From positions 107,283,802 through 107,347,801 of the forward strand of contig OV884058.1 of assembly GCA_930367215.1 (NCBI GenBank): 64,000 bases of DNA, read 5' to 3'. How positions within the stretch are numbered: position 1 is the first letter of the stretch; every line of letters starts with the position of its first letter. The position numbers were made by a program, and so were the translations under genes. Source of the DNA: Pollenia angustigena. Lineage: Eukaryota > Arthropoda > Insecta > Diptera > Polleniidae. Positions 46,501-58,500 of the stretch are shown one piece after another. Under the pieces are notes generated by a model. That model saw only the letters and a program-made list of their open reading frames with translations. It searched no databases and had not been told where the DNA came from.

Positions 46501-49500
46501 ACAAAAACAGTTTTTTGTTTTCAATCTTTAATACCCTGAAGAATCTGAGTTATTCTTCAATTTTATACAAAGTTGTATGTATGAAATTCCTTTGTCAAAA
46601 AATCTTCAAAAATTTGTACAATTAAGCATACGCTATTACAATTAAACAAATAAAACAAGTTATTTTTAAACCATATTTAAATAAAACATATATTTTAAAT
46701 ATTATTATTTTGCTTCATTTAACCATCAACTGAATTGATTTAACAAACTTATTCAATTAACAATTTGTTTGATTGAATAATTTGCGTAATTGAATTTAGA
46801 TTGTATTTCAAATACACTGTTTAATTTATTCAATTAAAAATTTAATCGATTTAATGCAAAAATTCAATCACTATTTAAATCAATACAATTATTAAAATAA
46901 TTTATTTTCTGTATTGTAATCAATTTCGTTAGTAATTCATTCAATTAAAATATTGATTTTTTTTAATTAATATGTTAATTCATTCAATTAAAATATTGTT
47001 GAATATTAATAATTTTTTCAATTATTTTTGTAATTAAAATGTAAAAACTTTTTAATTGAAAAAAATCCTTGTTTTGCAATGTTTGCTAAATTTGAGTAAT
47101 TTGTATAATCATTTCGGTGATAGTTGCAAAATTAAACAATTTGTTGCTTGTTTCAATTATTTTGGTGATCAAAACCTTTTTTTACTTTTTTCTGTGAATG
47201 GAGCAAACCGCTTCATTGGTTGACCTAGCCCATGTACAAATATCCTTCGGGAATAATGATTTTGGCATTATAACGGACACATGAGAATGAATTAGGTAGT
47301 AAGAGATAGTTAATCTTAATTGTTTTCTTGATAAAGGTGCTATCAGACAGAATGTATTTTACATATGTACTGTAAAATTTTCCATCTGTAAAAGTTGTAC
47401 ACATCGTGTGATACATATGAAACTTTGCATGTGTAAAATACATGTGGAAATACATATGTAACTTTTTCGATTAGAACAAGCTCTATTTTCCTGTGGCAAA
47501 CATAAACAAAACAGCTGGTTTGTTTTGAAACGTAAACAAAAGTCAGCTTTTGTTTACATTTATAGGTTATGCCATAAGGAAAAACATAAGCAGGTGTGAT
47601 AGCAAAAATTATAAATCGTATGTAAAATGGAAATTTTGACATACATACGGAATTACATATTGGTAAGAAAAGTGACAGTACATATGTAAAATACATCCCG
47701 TCTGATAGCACCTTTAGTATTTATAATGGCCCGAATTATTGATATATGGGCAAATCCCAGAAACAGTCCACCAACCAAACATTTTTCAAATGAATTTTTT
47801 TTTAATGGAATATAAGACTAGATGTATAATTTCATTTTTATATTAAAAAATATGTATTTTAATGATCATTGATGCAATACTTTTTACCAAATCCTACTAC
47901 ACTGCTGATTTCTTAATGTTATACGTGAATTTAGCATTATTTAAGGTGATTTTAGTGCTTAAAATATCACTTACAGCTGACTTATCAAAATATAAATTTC
48001 GTTAAAAAAAAGTTAACATTCATTAGTTAAGAAATTAGTTTAAGAAATGCAATTCATAAAAATATAATTTGTTTTGTTAAACACAGAAAAAATTATTGCC
48101 GAATTATTTTCAAACAAACGCTTGTTTGAAAATTTTTTTAATTTCTACAAATTTTTTTACTGATTCAATTAAAATTTTTGTTTGATTTTTATTTAACCAA
48201 CAAAAATGTTGACAACCATTCAAAAATATAATACACGCGTTATTGCTTTCAAGTTTTCATAATTTTGTATGAAATATTTAACGCTTTTTAATGTTGTCGT
48301 CTTTTTGCATTTTTTTATTTGATCGTAAGCAACACTTCTTCATGTGAAATATAAGAACAACAACAAAAAACACACACAGTCTATTTTTGGACACTTTAAA
48401 AAAGTACAACAGAAAGAAGAAAAGAGGTTTGAAGTAAAAAAAAAAAACAAAACAAAAAAATAGCAGGTAAAAAAACGTTTCACTATTTTTAAACAACAGA
48501 AACAACAACATTATAAGAAACAAAATAAATTTTTGGTTGGTTTCAAAGTTGGTTAAAAAAAAACCAAAATCCCGTATTCAATTTTTTCAAACTGTTTGCT
48601 TAAATACATCAAATACAAAAATATAATGATGACGAAAAACATATCGAGTCGGTTTGTCGCCGTTTTTGGGTTACATTTCTTCGTCATTAGCAAAGGAAAG
48701 GATAAAGCAACAGTGAGTGATGACGAAAAACATTGTGTGTATAAAAAAAGACTTCGTTCAAAAATTATTCCAACAAAAAAATGTGTCTCAAAGCCAGCCC
48801 GGCCGCTCTGCCATCATCTTCTAATAAAGTGCCTGCTTGTGTGCGCATCATTGCTTGTGCAAAAACCTTTTTTTTTTTTTTTGATTTTGAAATTTAGTAT
48901 ATGAATTTCAGTAAACTTTTTGTTTGATTCAGTTAAATTATTTGTTTGAAAAAATCAGTGTTTTTTTTCAATAAACAAAATGCAAATAAATTGTTTGAAT
49001 ATGCATGCGAATTTGTTTATAGGACCGATTTCAGACAAAAAATTGTTTGATTCTACAAATTTTTTGTTTGAATTGGAAAAATAATTTTTTCTGTGAAATA
49101 AATAAAATATAATAATAAAATACTACTGGAAAAACTGTAGCGTGCGTCACAAAGGGTTCACGGCTTTTGTCAAAAAATCACAACATTTTTTGGCTGCGAA
49201 TAAGTGCGTTTAGAATTCTCTTATAGTCATCTTTCTTTTAGGAATTAAATTTTGTATACCTTATCATGCCAAATTCGCTAAAAATTAGGAAAACGCACTT
49301 CAACCTTTGAAGTTACTTCCACTTTTTGTAGCGTGCGTCACAAAACTTTGTGATCAATTATTTCGCAACAAATACCTGCTAAGAAATTATGATATATGCC
49401 ATTCGTAAGTACATATTAATGTCACTAAATACTATATACATATAAGTTGAAGCTATCTTTTTTGAAAGACCAAAAAATGTTTGTATTTCAATCAGAAAAC

Positions 49501-52500
49501 GCGTGCGAATGTAGCGTTCGTCACGCAGGATTTGCCCATATGGCAATTATCAAGTATGTGATGACAATCGATTAATTTCCAAACGATGGTTTTTGAAAAG
49601 TGCTACGAATTTCAAGCGATTTTGTAATTGATTTTTGAATTATAGTCCTAAATTGTTGTTTAAAATGCAGTTCAATTATGTTTATATGTATATAAAAATG
49701 AAAAATAGTTGTCTGTTTGTTTGTTTGTTGGCTTACAGACTCCTAAATTACAAAACCGATTTTCCTGAAATTTTTGCAGTAACATCACGTGAGCCCCGAA
49801 AATAAAATAGGCTACTTTTTTCGATAGGGGCATGGGATGCAAATATTAAGTATCGCATATCTTAAGAGCCGCTGTACGCATTTTCTTTAACTTTTGACGT
49901 AAGCCCCGAAATCAAAATAAGATACTAGCAGGGGAAGTGGTACCCTCCATAGGTCGCCAATGTTAAATATCGCATATCTTGAGAACTGTTATATTGAAAA
50001 TGTTCAAACTTGGTAGGAGTCACTCTTATAGATAACTACGTCTTTTAAAATAAAAAATTGGGGGGAAGGCGCAGAGGGAGCAATATCCCCATAGGATGCA
50101 CATATTAAATGTCGCGTAACTGAAGAACTATTTTAGATAGAGTCTTTAAACGTTGCTAAAGCCACTTTTATTTTAAACTATAAATTTTTAAATAAAAATG
50201 GGTGGGGAAGAGGAAGGAAGAGCAGTACCCTCCAACGAAAATATTAAATACCGAATATTAGAAGACAAAAATCTTCAAGCTTTGAAGAAGCCACTCTTAT
50301 GCTAAACTACACCTTGCAAAATAAAAATTAAGAGGGCAGGCGCAGGGGGAGCAATTTACCTATACCCAACCGATTTTCCTGAATTTTTAAAGTTACATCA
50401 AGTGAGCCCCGAAAATAAAATAGGCTACTTATTTTTCGATAGGGCAGGGGAAGTGGTACCCTCTATGGGATGCCAATATTAAGTATCGCATATCTTACGA
50501 GCCGCTGCATCCAATTTCTTGAATTTTTTGCAATAGCATCTTCTGAGCCACGAAATTGAAATAAGATAGCAGTAGGGGAAGTGGGACCCCAATGTTAAAT
50601 ATCGCATATCTTAAGAACTGTTATAGTCAGAATACTTGGTAGGAGTCACTCTTATGGTAAACTATACCTTTGAAAAAAATAAAGGCGGTAGGCGCAGGGG
50701 GAGCAATATCCACCATTGGGTGCATATATTTAGTTCGCGTAACTGCAGTATTACGTGTTTATTTAGTATTATTATGGTAAACTATAAAATTCAAAATAAA
50801 AATGAGCGGAGTAGACGGAGGAGGAGCTGTGGATTGTTTTACGAACAAAAGACAACAAAATTGGAACTTTAATTCGTTTTTAGAAAAGCCGAAAATTTTG
50901 TTAATTATCATAATTGTCCACATATCATGGCTAAAGAAAGTACTCTTTAATTGATCACTTAATATGAGGGAAGAGGCAAAGAGTTCATCAAACCCTGCCG
51001 TAGGGCACACTCAAGGTTTTCAATTCATTCATTTGTATTTTTCATTTAAACTGTTTCCTTTACATTGTCTTAACAAAATAAATTAAATTCTTACATTGTT
51101 GCTGATATTAAATTACAACAAAATAGTGTATAAAAATAATATCAACAGCAATAAATAATGAAGAAAAACTGCAAATGAAACGTGATGTCATGAAATATAT
51201 TTCATCTTAAAGAAACAAAACAAACACCGAAAGGGATAATATAAAGGGTATTTTTTTAAGGCCGGAATCACTAATAAAAGGGTTAGCTGTTCAACGAACT
51301 GTCAAGCTGCACACACTTTTTAATATTTTTGAATTATTCTATTAAAAATCATCCTAGATAGATTCACGCTTAAAAAACGCTGCCAAATTATGCAAAATTT
51401 ACTTTGAAAATCAGTCATCGACTCGTGCAACATAAAGACGACTAAGTAATTTTTATGGCGCGCGGATAATTTTTGGCGTAACGAGTTTGTCAATAAACAA
51501 AACTGCCGCATATGGATTAAGATCAATCTACAACAGGCCCTACAGCTTCCAAGACATCGAGAAAAATGCAACGTTTAGTGCGGTTTACACTCGGACCTTA
51601 TTTCTTAAAAATTAAGGTAAATTGGACGTCCAGAATGCACTTCGTCAAGAACAGCCGCGGGGCCAATATATCAGAAATTATTTTAAAATGGCAATGCCAT
51701 GTATTGATATTTATTTGATTAAATTTTAGTTTTGTTTTGTTATTTTTCTTAATTTAAAGTTCTATCGGGCTTAAAAATCACCCTTTACAGGCTTAAAAGG
51801 CGCAATTACAAAGCAAAAGGGAGCTGCAACACCAATTCTCTAAGTAATTTAAAACAAAATACACTTATAGAAATATTTTATGTTAATACACTCATAGACA
51901 AATGCATCTTCATATTGATGATGCCCTTACATCAGAACTGTGACATCAATGTTATTCCAAAAGTGGCACCAATCCAATGACGAACGTCAGCATACAATTT
52001 TGTCAGATTTAGTGCGTCATCTATGCTATGACTACCTGACATCAATTCGATGCCACATTTTGTGTTTTATAAACATTATTTTCAAGTTTGAAAAGTAAAA
52101 TAAGAAGCTTAATTTCCCATATCATATTTGCTTAAATTATTTCAGTTAAATACTTCGAAATTTCAAAGTAAAAAAAGTAAAAAAGTATAGTTGGTCTAGC
52201 CCGACCATATGATACCCTACACCACAGTATTTAAAAACACATCATGCTTATGTGTCCTTATAAATATGGATTTATCTACCCAATAAAAAATTGTGCTTCA
52301 ACCGAAGCAGGTTTGTAAGGGAGAAATGTAAGAGTTTCGCTTTCCATACCGCTTACGGAAGACATGCATTTTATATGGCGAGTTCCCACTTTGAAGCAAT
52401 ACATTTTTGACACAAAATGCGCTTTACAGTTATTTATTATGTTCTCCCTTACAAACCTGCTTCGTAGTAAGGGAATGCCGTAGCACTTGAAATATTATTT

Positions 52501-55500
52501 TTTTTAAATGAAACTTGTTAAGAGCTCCTTCAATTACTTTACTGCATTTCTGTATGTCTTAATGCGTAGAGCAGAATTGTGCTCTTATATTTTTTAAAGT
52601 ATTATTAGTGCTGTGCAAAATGATAAAATTTTTTATTGGGTATGTTTATTAACTTCATTAAAATTTGTTTGAAAGTTTGTGAGAGGCAGAAATTACCTTC
52701 TACCTCCCCTTGTGGTCCTATTTTTGAAGAACTCTATAGCTTATGTGTCCATATAGATATGGATCTATCTATGGTTTAAATTTCATTAAATTCGGTTTGA
52801 GAGGCAGAAATTTACCCTATCTCCCCTCGTGGTCCTATATTTTAAAAAATGCATACCTTTTGTGTCCATATAGATATGGTTCTATCTATGTTTAAAATTT
52901 CATTAAAATCGGTTTGATGGTTTCTGAGAGGAAGAAATTTTCCCCTATCTTCCCTCGTGGTCCTACGATTCGGCCCATTTTCTATAGACTTGGTCCTTGT
53001 GCCAATAACAACTTATGACCCAAATTTTATCAAATTATATCCAAAATTGCGACCTGTACTTTGCGCACAAGGTTACATGGACAGCCAGCCGGACGGACAT
53101 CGTTAGTTCGACTCAGAAAGTGGTTCTGAGTCAATCGGTATACTTTAAGGTGTTACACACATCAGCACAAATCTCCACTATTGTGGTGTGGGTAAAATGA
53201 TTACGAAACCCATAACGGGCCTGCTGCTGGTGTCTTATAATTGAGAGTTATTCTGTGAAGAAAGGGCGGTAAACAGCAAAAGTGAAACAAGCATGAGTAA
53301 CGGGAAAATAAAAAACAATAATTTCTCACTTTGACTTAAAGTCAACCACAATGACTCAATTTGATGACAGTTTGCCAAGTGAAGTTAAGGCTGACATCAC
53401 AATGATGAAAAGTGTCATGGGGTCAAAAATGAACGACACTTGTCATAAGACTGATGCCAAAATACATCAGCATTATGACGCCTTTTCTATCAGTGTATTA
53501 CCACAAATATAATTAAAGTTCACATTTTTAAAGTTAAGATATTCTCAGTATATTTGAACTAAAAATGGTTTTGGTTTTTAAGTCATTTAGTAACACTTTT
53601 TATACATACATAAAAAATACTTTAGCTTCAAATATTTTCGAGTATGAGTATTTAAAGGCTCCATAATTCTTTCATACGTTTTATTTTTCAGGGTGTAATT
53701 TTTGAAGTTACGAGTATTTTAACAGCCTATGAATGTCAACTTATTCATAGTTGTTCTAGCCGACACGTAAACATTTTTTTCTCTTTTCTGCATTTTGATT
53801 TTGAAATTTTATTTAACATTTTTTTAAAGTCATTTATAGTCTGCAGCAACAGATGAAAGGAGAAAAAAAGAATAACTTAATCTGGATTATCTATTCGTTT
53901 GGCTTTAAGTGTTTAAAATTTGAGACAGCCTGAAAATACTTGCAGAAAAACACATAAAATAAATAAAAATATCTAAAGTAATGAAAAAAGTAGAGTCACC
54001 CTGTGACGCACAGTGGGCGGAAAGCCCACTTTCGGGGAATTATATCATATCTCCACAACTACACTCACCTTATTTTATGTGGTTAGCTCTTAGAACAAAC
54101 TGTTAGTACCAACTAAATTTTGCATGTATATGAGCGGGCATGCGGGTACGCCCCATCTAAATTAATTATTATTTTTCCTATATCTGCATAACAGCAATAA
54201 TGAGTCGCATTAAACTTGGAACAAACTTCATGTTCCAATAAAATCTTGAAAGTATAGGAGTGGGAGAAGGTTACCCTCTATACGCAGTAATTATTATTTT
54301 TCCTATATCTGCTGAACTACTATCGGTAGGCACACTAAATCTAATGTGGGTAACTCTTTGAACAAATGAAATTTGAACAACAAAATTAATTTTTAATTCG
54401 TAAATAAACATGATTTTTTCACGCTCATTCCTTCTAAATTGCCTGCCATTGAATGACTTCGGAAAGAATATTCCAAAAATCGATTTATTTAACGAGCCTA
54501 AGAAAGTTAGTTCGTAGGTGAGGTTAGGTAAGGTTAGATGGAAATGGCAGTCAGCATCCGTCTGACACACTTAGACCCAATGATTTATTGTGATATCCTG
54601 GAGTACCACTAAATAGTTTAAAATACTCTGAAGTTTAACACCAGAGACATCGTACAATCCGTCAAAGGGAGTGGGGATCCCGCTTCGGCCAGTTACCTTC
54701 TCGCCAGTGCAGGACAGAAACGGAAGCGGTTTTACGTTCTCCTCCTCGTCTTCGTCATCACGGCTGCGACAGTAATTAAAGTGTCCGAAACCCAGACATT
54801 GTGCATGCCTACCTATTAGACAGCGTCCCGTGAGAAAAGATCCCAAAAGGGGTTGACATAAACACTTGGCGATAAATGAGCTTCATTGCTGACGAAATTT
54901 TTTTTCGAAAAATCAGCATTGAAAGCCTGTTGCAAATCACTCAATCAACATATCTACGATAAGCCGGCTTTAATTGTTGCGTGAGTTGGACAAATCCTAG
55001 ATACGCAATAATGAGCCGTAAGATATGCACGATTGCTAAGAACGCCGGTGAATAGACAAATTCGGATTATCCGCTACACTTTCATTAACAGAAGCGATAG
55101 TTTTGGCAGTGCGCACATTACAGTGTGCACTTATCTGACCACATCTGTAACGCTTCCAGTCTTATAAAATTTCTGTTTAATACTCCCAATTCCTTGCACA
55201 GTGGGTTGATTATTACGGCTATAATCACCCCATAATGGTCGAAAAGTGGCTATGTTAACTTCTTCGGTTGTCGAACGATCCATAGTCGTTAATGAAAAAC
55301 CTTTCACTAAAGAAATTACACCTTATATGACAGATATTTAACAGCTGACAGCCTTGCCAGACCGCTGGTTTTGAAACCACTCAATGGATAGCCCTGTTTA
55401 AAAACCCTCTTCAATTCATTTTATTTTCCTTGTCCAATTTATGTCATCCTTCAAAACAAAAAAGCTTAAAAACATTGCACGAATGAAGAATGTATTTTAT

Positions 55501-58500
55501 AATTTGCAGATGGTCAACATAAAGCCAGATTTAATGCAAATTAAATAACTTTATGTGCATACAAAACATGATTTAAATATACAATATTCGAATTTTCGAA
55601 ATTTGTATACAACAAACATGACTATTATTTTATTACAAGCAAAAAATTCAAAATCTTAAAAAAATAAATAGTATTGTTTTTATGCAAAAAAAAAAGAAAA
55701 AAAAATTACAACAACAAAAAAATCTCAAAAACATTGATATTGAGCGTTTTATTTCAGTGTCAGTTTTATGCATATTTCTTGATATTATTTTGATTTTTTT
55801 AAATATTTTTTTTTTTTTTTTACTTGAAATTAAGACCACAAAAACTGGCCTTAAACGTTCAACATAAAAACGTGGCCATTCTCTTTACACAAAAAAGAAA
55901 AGAAAAAATCAAAATTCGTTCATACCCCCAGTCCAGTAGAGTCCGTCTTCAATTTCCTTTTCATGCGACTTGTAACATAATCATCGTTAATAAATTATCA
56001 AGTGAAAGGCATTTTGCAACTTGTTATTTATTTTTTTTTTTTTTTTTCTTAACATTTTAATGTTTAAATTTTTTCTTTCTTGTTTTGAAATGACTGTAAC
56101 AAGTCTGTCGCTGCCGGGATGCAGCGAAATTGACTCCCACATGTTAAAAAATAAACAACACACACACACATACTCAGATTCATATGTCCGACTTTAGAAA
56201 TGTGTGCTTAAACGAAATACGAATCCCGCTACACATTTAAACGGCCAGTCCAGTTAACAAAACTGGCATTAAGCAGGAAACATGAGCAAACATGATGCCA
56301 GTGAAATAAAAAAGTTTAACAAAAAAAGAGAAGTTGCAAGCAACATTATTTTTGTGTTGCAATTGCTTTGGGTACTTTTTTGTTGTTGTTGAATTGGTGT
56401 ATTTTTTTTTTTGGTGGCCCAGAAACCCAGTGAAATTTTGTTGTTTATGTACAAATAATGCCCACATCAATTGTCAACCCACAAAATTTATGCGCACATG
56501 TTCAAACGATCAGTAAATATTAAAAGGATTCAGAGAAAACCAACACTTATCAAAAAATAGGGCCGGCTGGTCACACTTTGTATAGGAATTAACGCGAATT
56601 AAAAAAATAAACAACTAAAAAAGAAGTTTGATTGAAAATAAAGTTTAAATGAGAGTCTTATTTTACTCTTCTGCACAATTAAAAAAAAAAATCATTATTT
56701 TGTTGGAGCACTTTCAAAAAAGATAGTTTTAACCAGTGTTCGAAAATAAACACTAAATATAGCTACTTAGTGTTCGGTTCGGTAGATTTGTGGAAACACA
56801 AACGCTAATAGTGTTGGTATAGAAAATCACAAAAAAAATAACATTTCTCTGTTTGTCATCTTTCGAACACAAAAATAATAGTGTTCTTATCAAACTCAAC
56901 AAAAGATGAGAACATTTAATTTCGTTCGGGGGTTGTTTTTCAACCACAAACTTCATTGTGTTCGGTTCAGCTCATTAATGTTCGACCGTTTCCCTTGTGC
57001 GTAGCGCCCTTTTGGCTGGTAAATAAAACCAAAAATTTGTATTATAAGCAAAATACACATACGAAAAAAAAAAACAAAAAGCCAGCAAAATAATTTTACA
57101 CTTTCAAAACATATACACAATACACACACAAGCTGTTCGTGCTGCGGTCGTTGCTAGAATTTTTTGTTTGTTCTTTTCTTTATCAATGTAAAAAAAGAAA
57201 CATTATAGAACATTAAATTATAATGGTTGTCTACAGTACCACTACAATTGTTCTGTTTTTTAACGAAGAACAGAACCCTACATAATGTTCGGCTGTTTCT
57301 TGAAAATAGTTACGAACGGTATTAAGTGTTGTGTTCGTCTACACAATCACTAAGAAAATATATAGGGTTTCTGGGTGTGGGAGCCGAACGCTAATAATAT
57401 TCTGTTTATTTTCGAACACTGGTTCAAACTGATTTCCGAGACTTATGTTCGTCAAGCTGTTATTTTAATGATGTTATGATTCCTTTAAACAATTGAATCA
57501 TCTTTTGCGTCTTATGGGCAAAGTACTGCAACAATCAGTTTTTCATCGTCCAACTGTGCAAATTATAATTTCGTAGCGAGAATAAAAACTGTTACTCTCC
57601 AAAATCCTTTTTTTTTATCGATTGCCGACTTTTGTATATTTTGTTCTTGAATTTTAAATCAAATAATTTCTACAAAGAAAAAATAATTGATTTCAATTTA
57701 AAAATGTATGATACTAATTAAAACATTAACTAAATTTGCAACAGTTAATTTAATTAAAATGTAATAATAATATTAACAATTAAATAATTATTAAATTGAT
57801 GTTTTTCATTCTTATTTATGTTAAAACATATTTTCATTTTTTTTTTTTTTTGTTGCGTACACAGAAAAAAATTTTGCGCTAGTAAAAAACATTAATCAAA
57901 AATAAAATCAGTTTTAATTAAAAATTTAATCATGTGAATTAAACGTTTAATCAAGTGAACTAAACTTTTAATCAAGTGTATTAAACGTTTTTATTTACAA
58001 ATATCTATTAAACTTTCAATTCACTTGATTAAACTTTTAATTCACTTGATTAAATTTTTTATTAAAACTGATTTTATTTTTGATTAATGCTTCAACTGGC
58101 ATTTGTTTGGTTTACTAAACCCGTTTTTTTTACATTTCATGATATTTACACCATTTCTTGAAGTAACGTTGTTGATATAAGTAAAAATTTCACTTGATAA
58201 ATTTTTTTAATTAAAACTGATTTTATATTTTATTAATGATTTAATTGAAAAAAAAAAAAATTTAAACTAAGGCTCGTTTGCGTTGTTTCTTGCTTCCAGG
58301 GATAGCATGTGATCTTAAGCGATAATTTTGTTCTTTGAAATTATACATACGCTTTTGCTCCTCTGTCCCACTCACATAAACAGCAACAATATTTTGTGTA
58401 AACTTTTTATAATCCCGCTACCATAGTCACTACTTTTTAATCAGCCAAATTTTCTACACGTAACGAGCGTACTTAATTCAATTGAGCATTAACTTTATCT

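Larger units (their letters stand above)
51886..53497. mobile_element. TA-flanked TIR element with nested insertions
   Basis: Ends ATACACTCATAGACAAATGC and the inverse of a right end reading ATACACTGATAGAAAAGGC; TA at both flanks. The middle (about 52200-53200) is occupied by another repeat, so the original MITE was only about 600 bp. Confidence 0.55.

Noticed and set aside
44720..46524. Repeated frames of 62-73 codons in the tandem units as duplicated genes
   Set aside because: The frames recur only because the 1,323-bp DNA unit recurs; unit 1 does not keep them intact, and no domain is visible.
48278..48904. Frames of 81 and 102 codons in the CACAGAAAAAA-ended element
   Set aside because: Phe/Lys-rich low-complexity translation; no domain and no conserved start or splice context.
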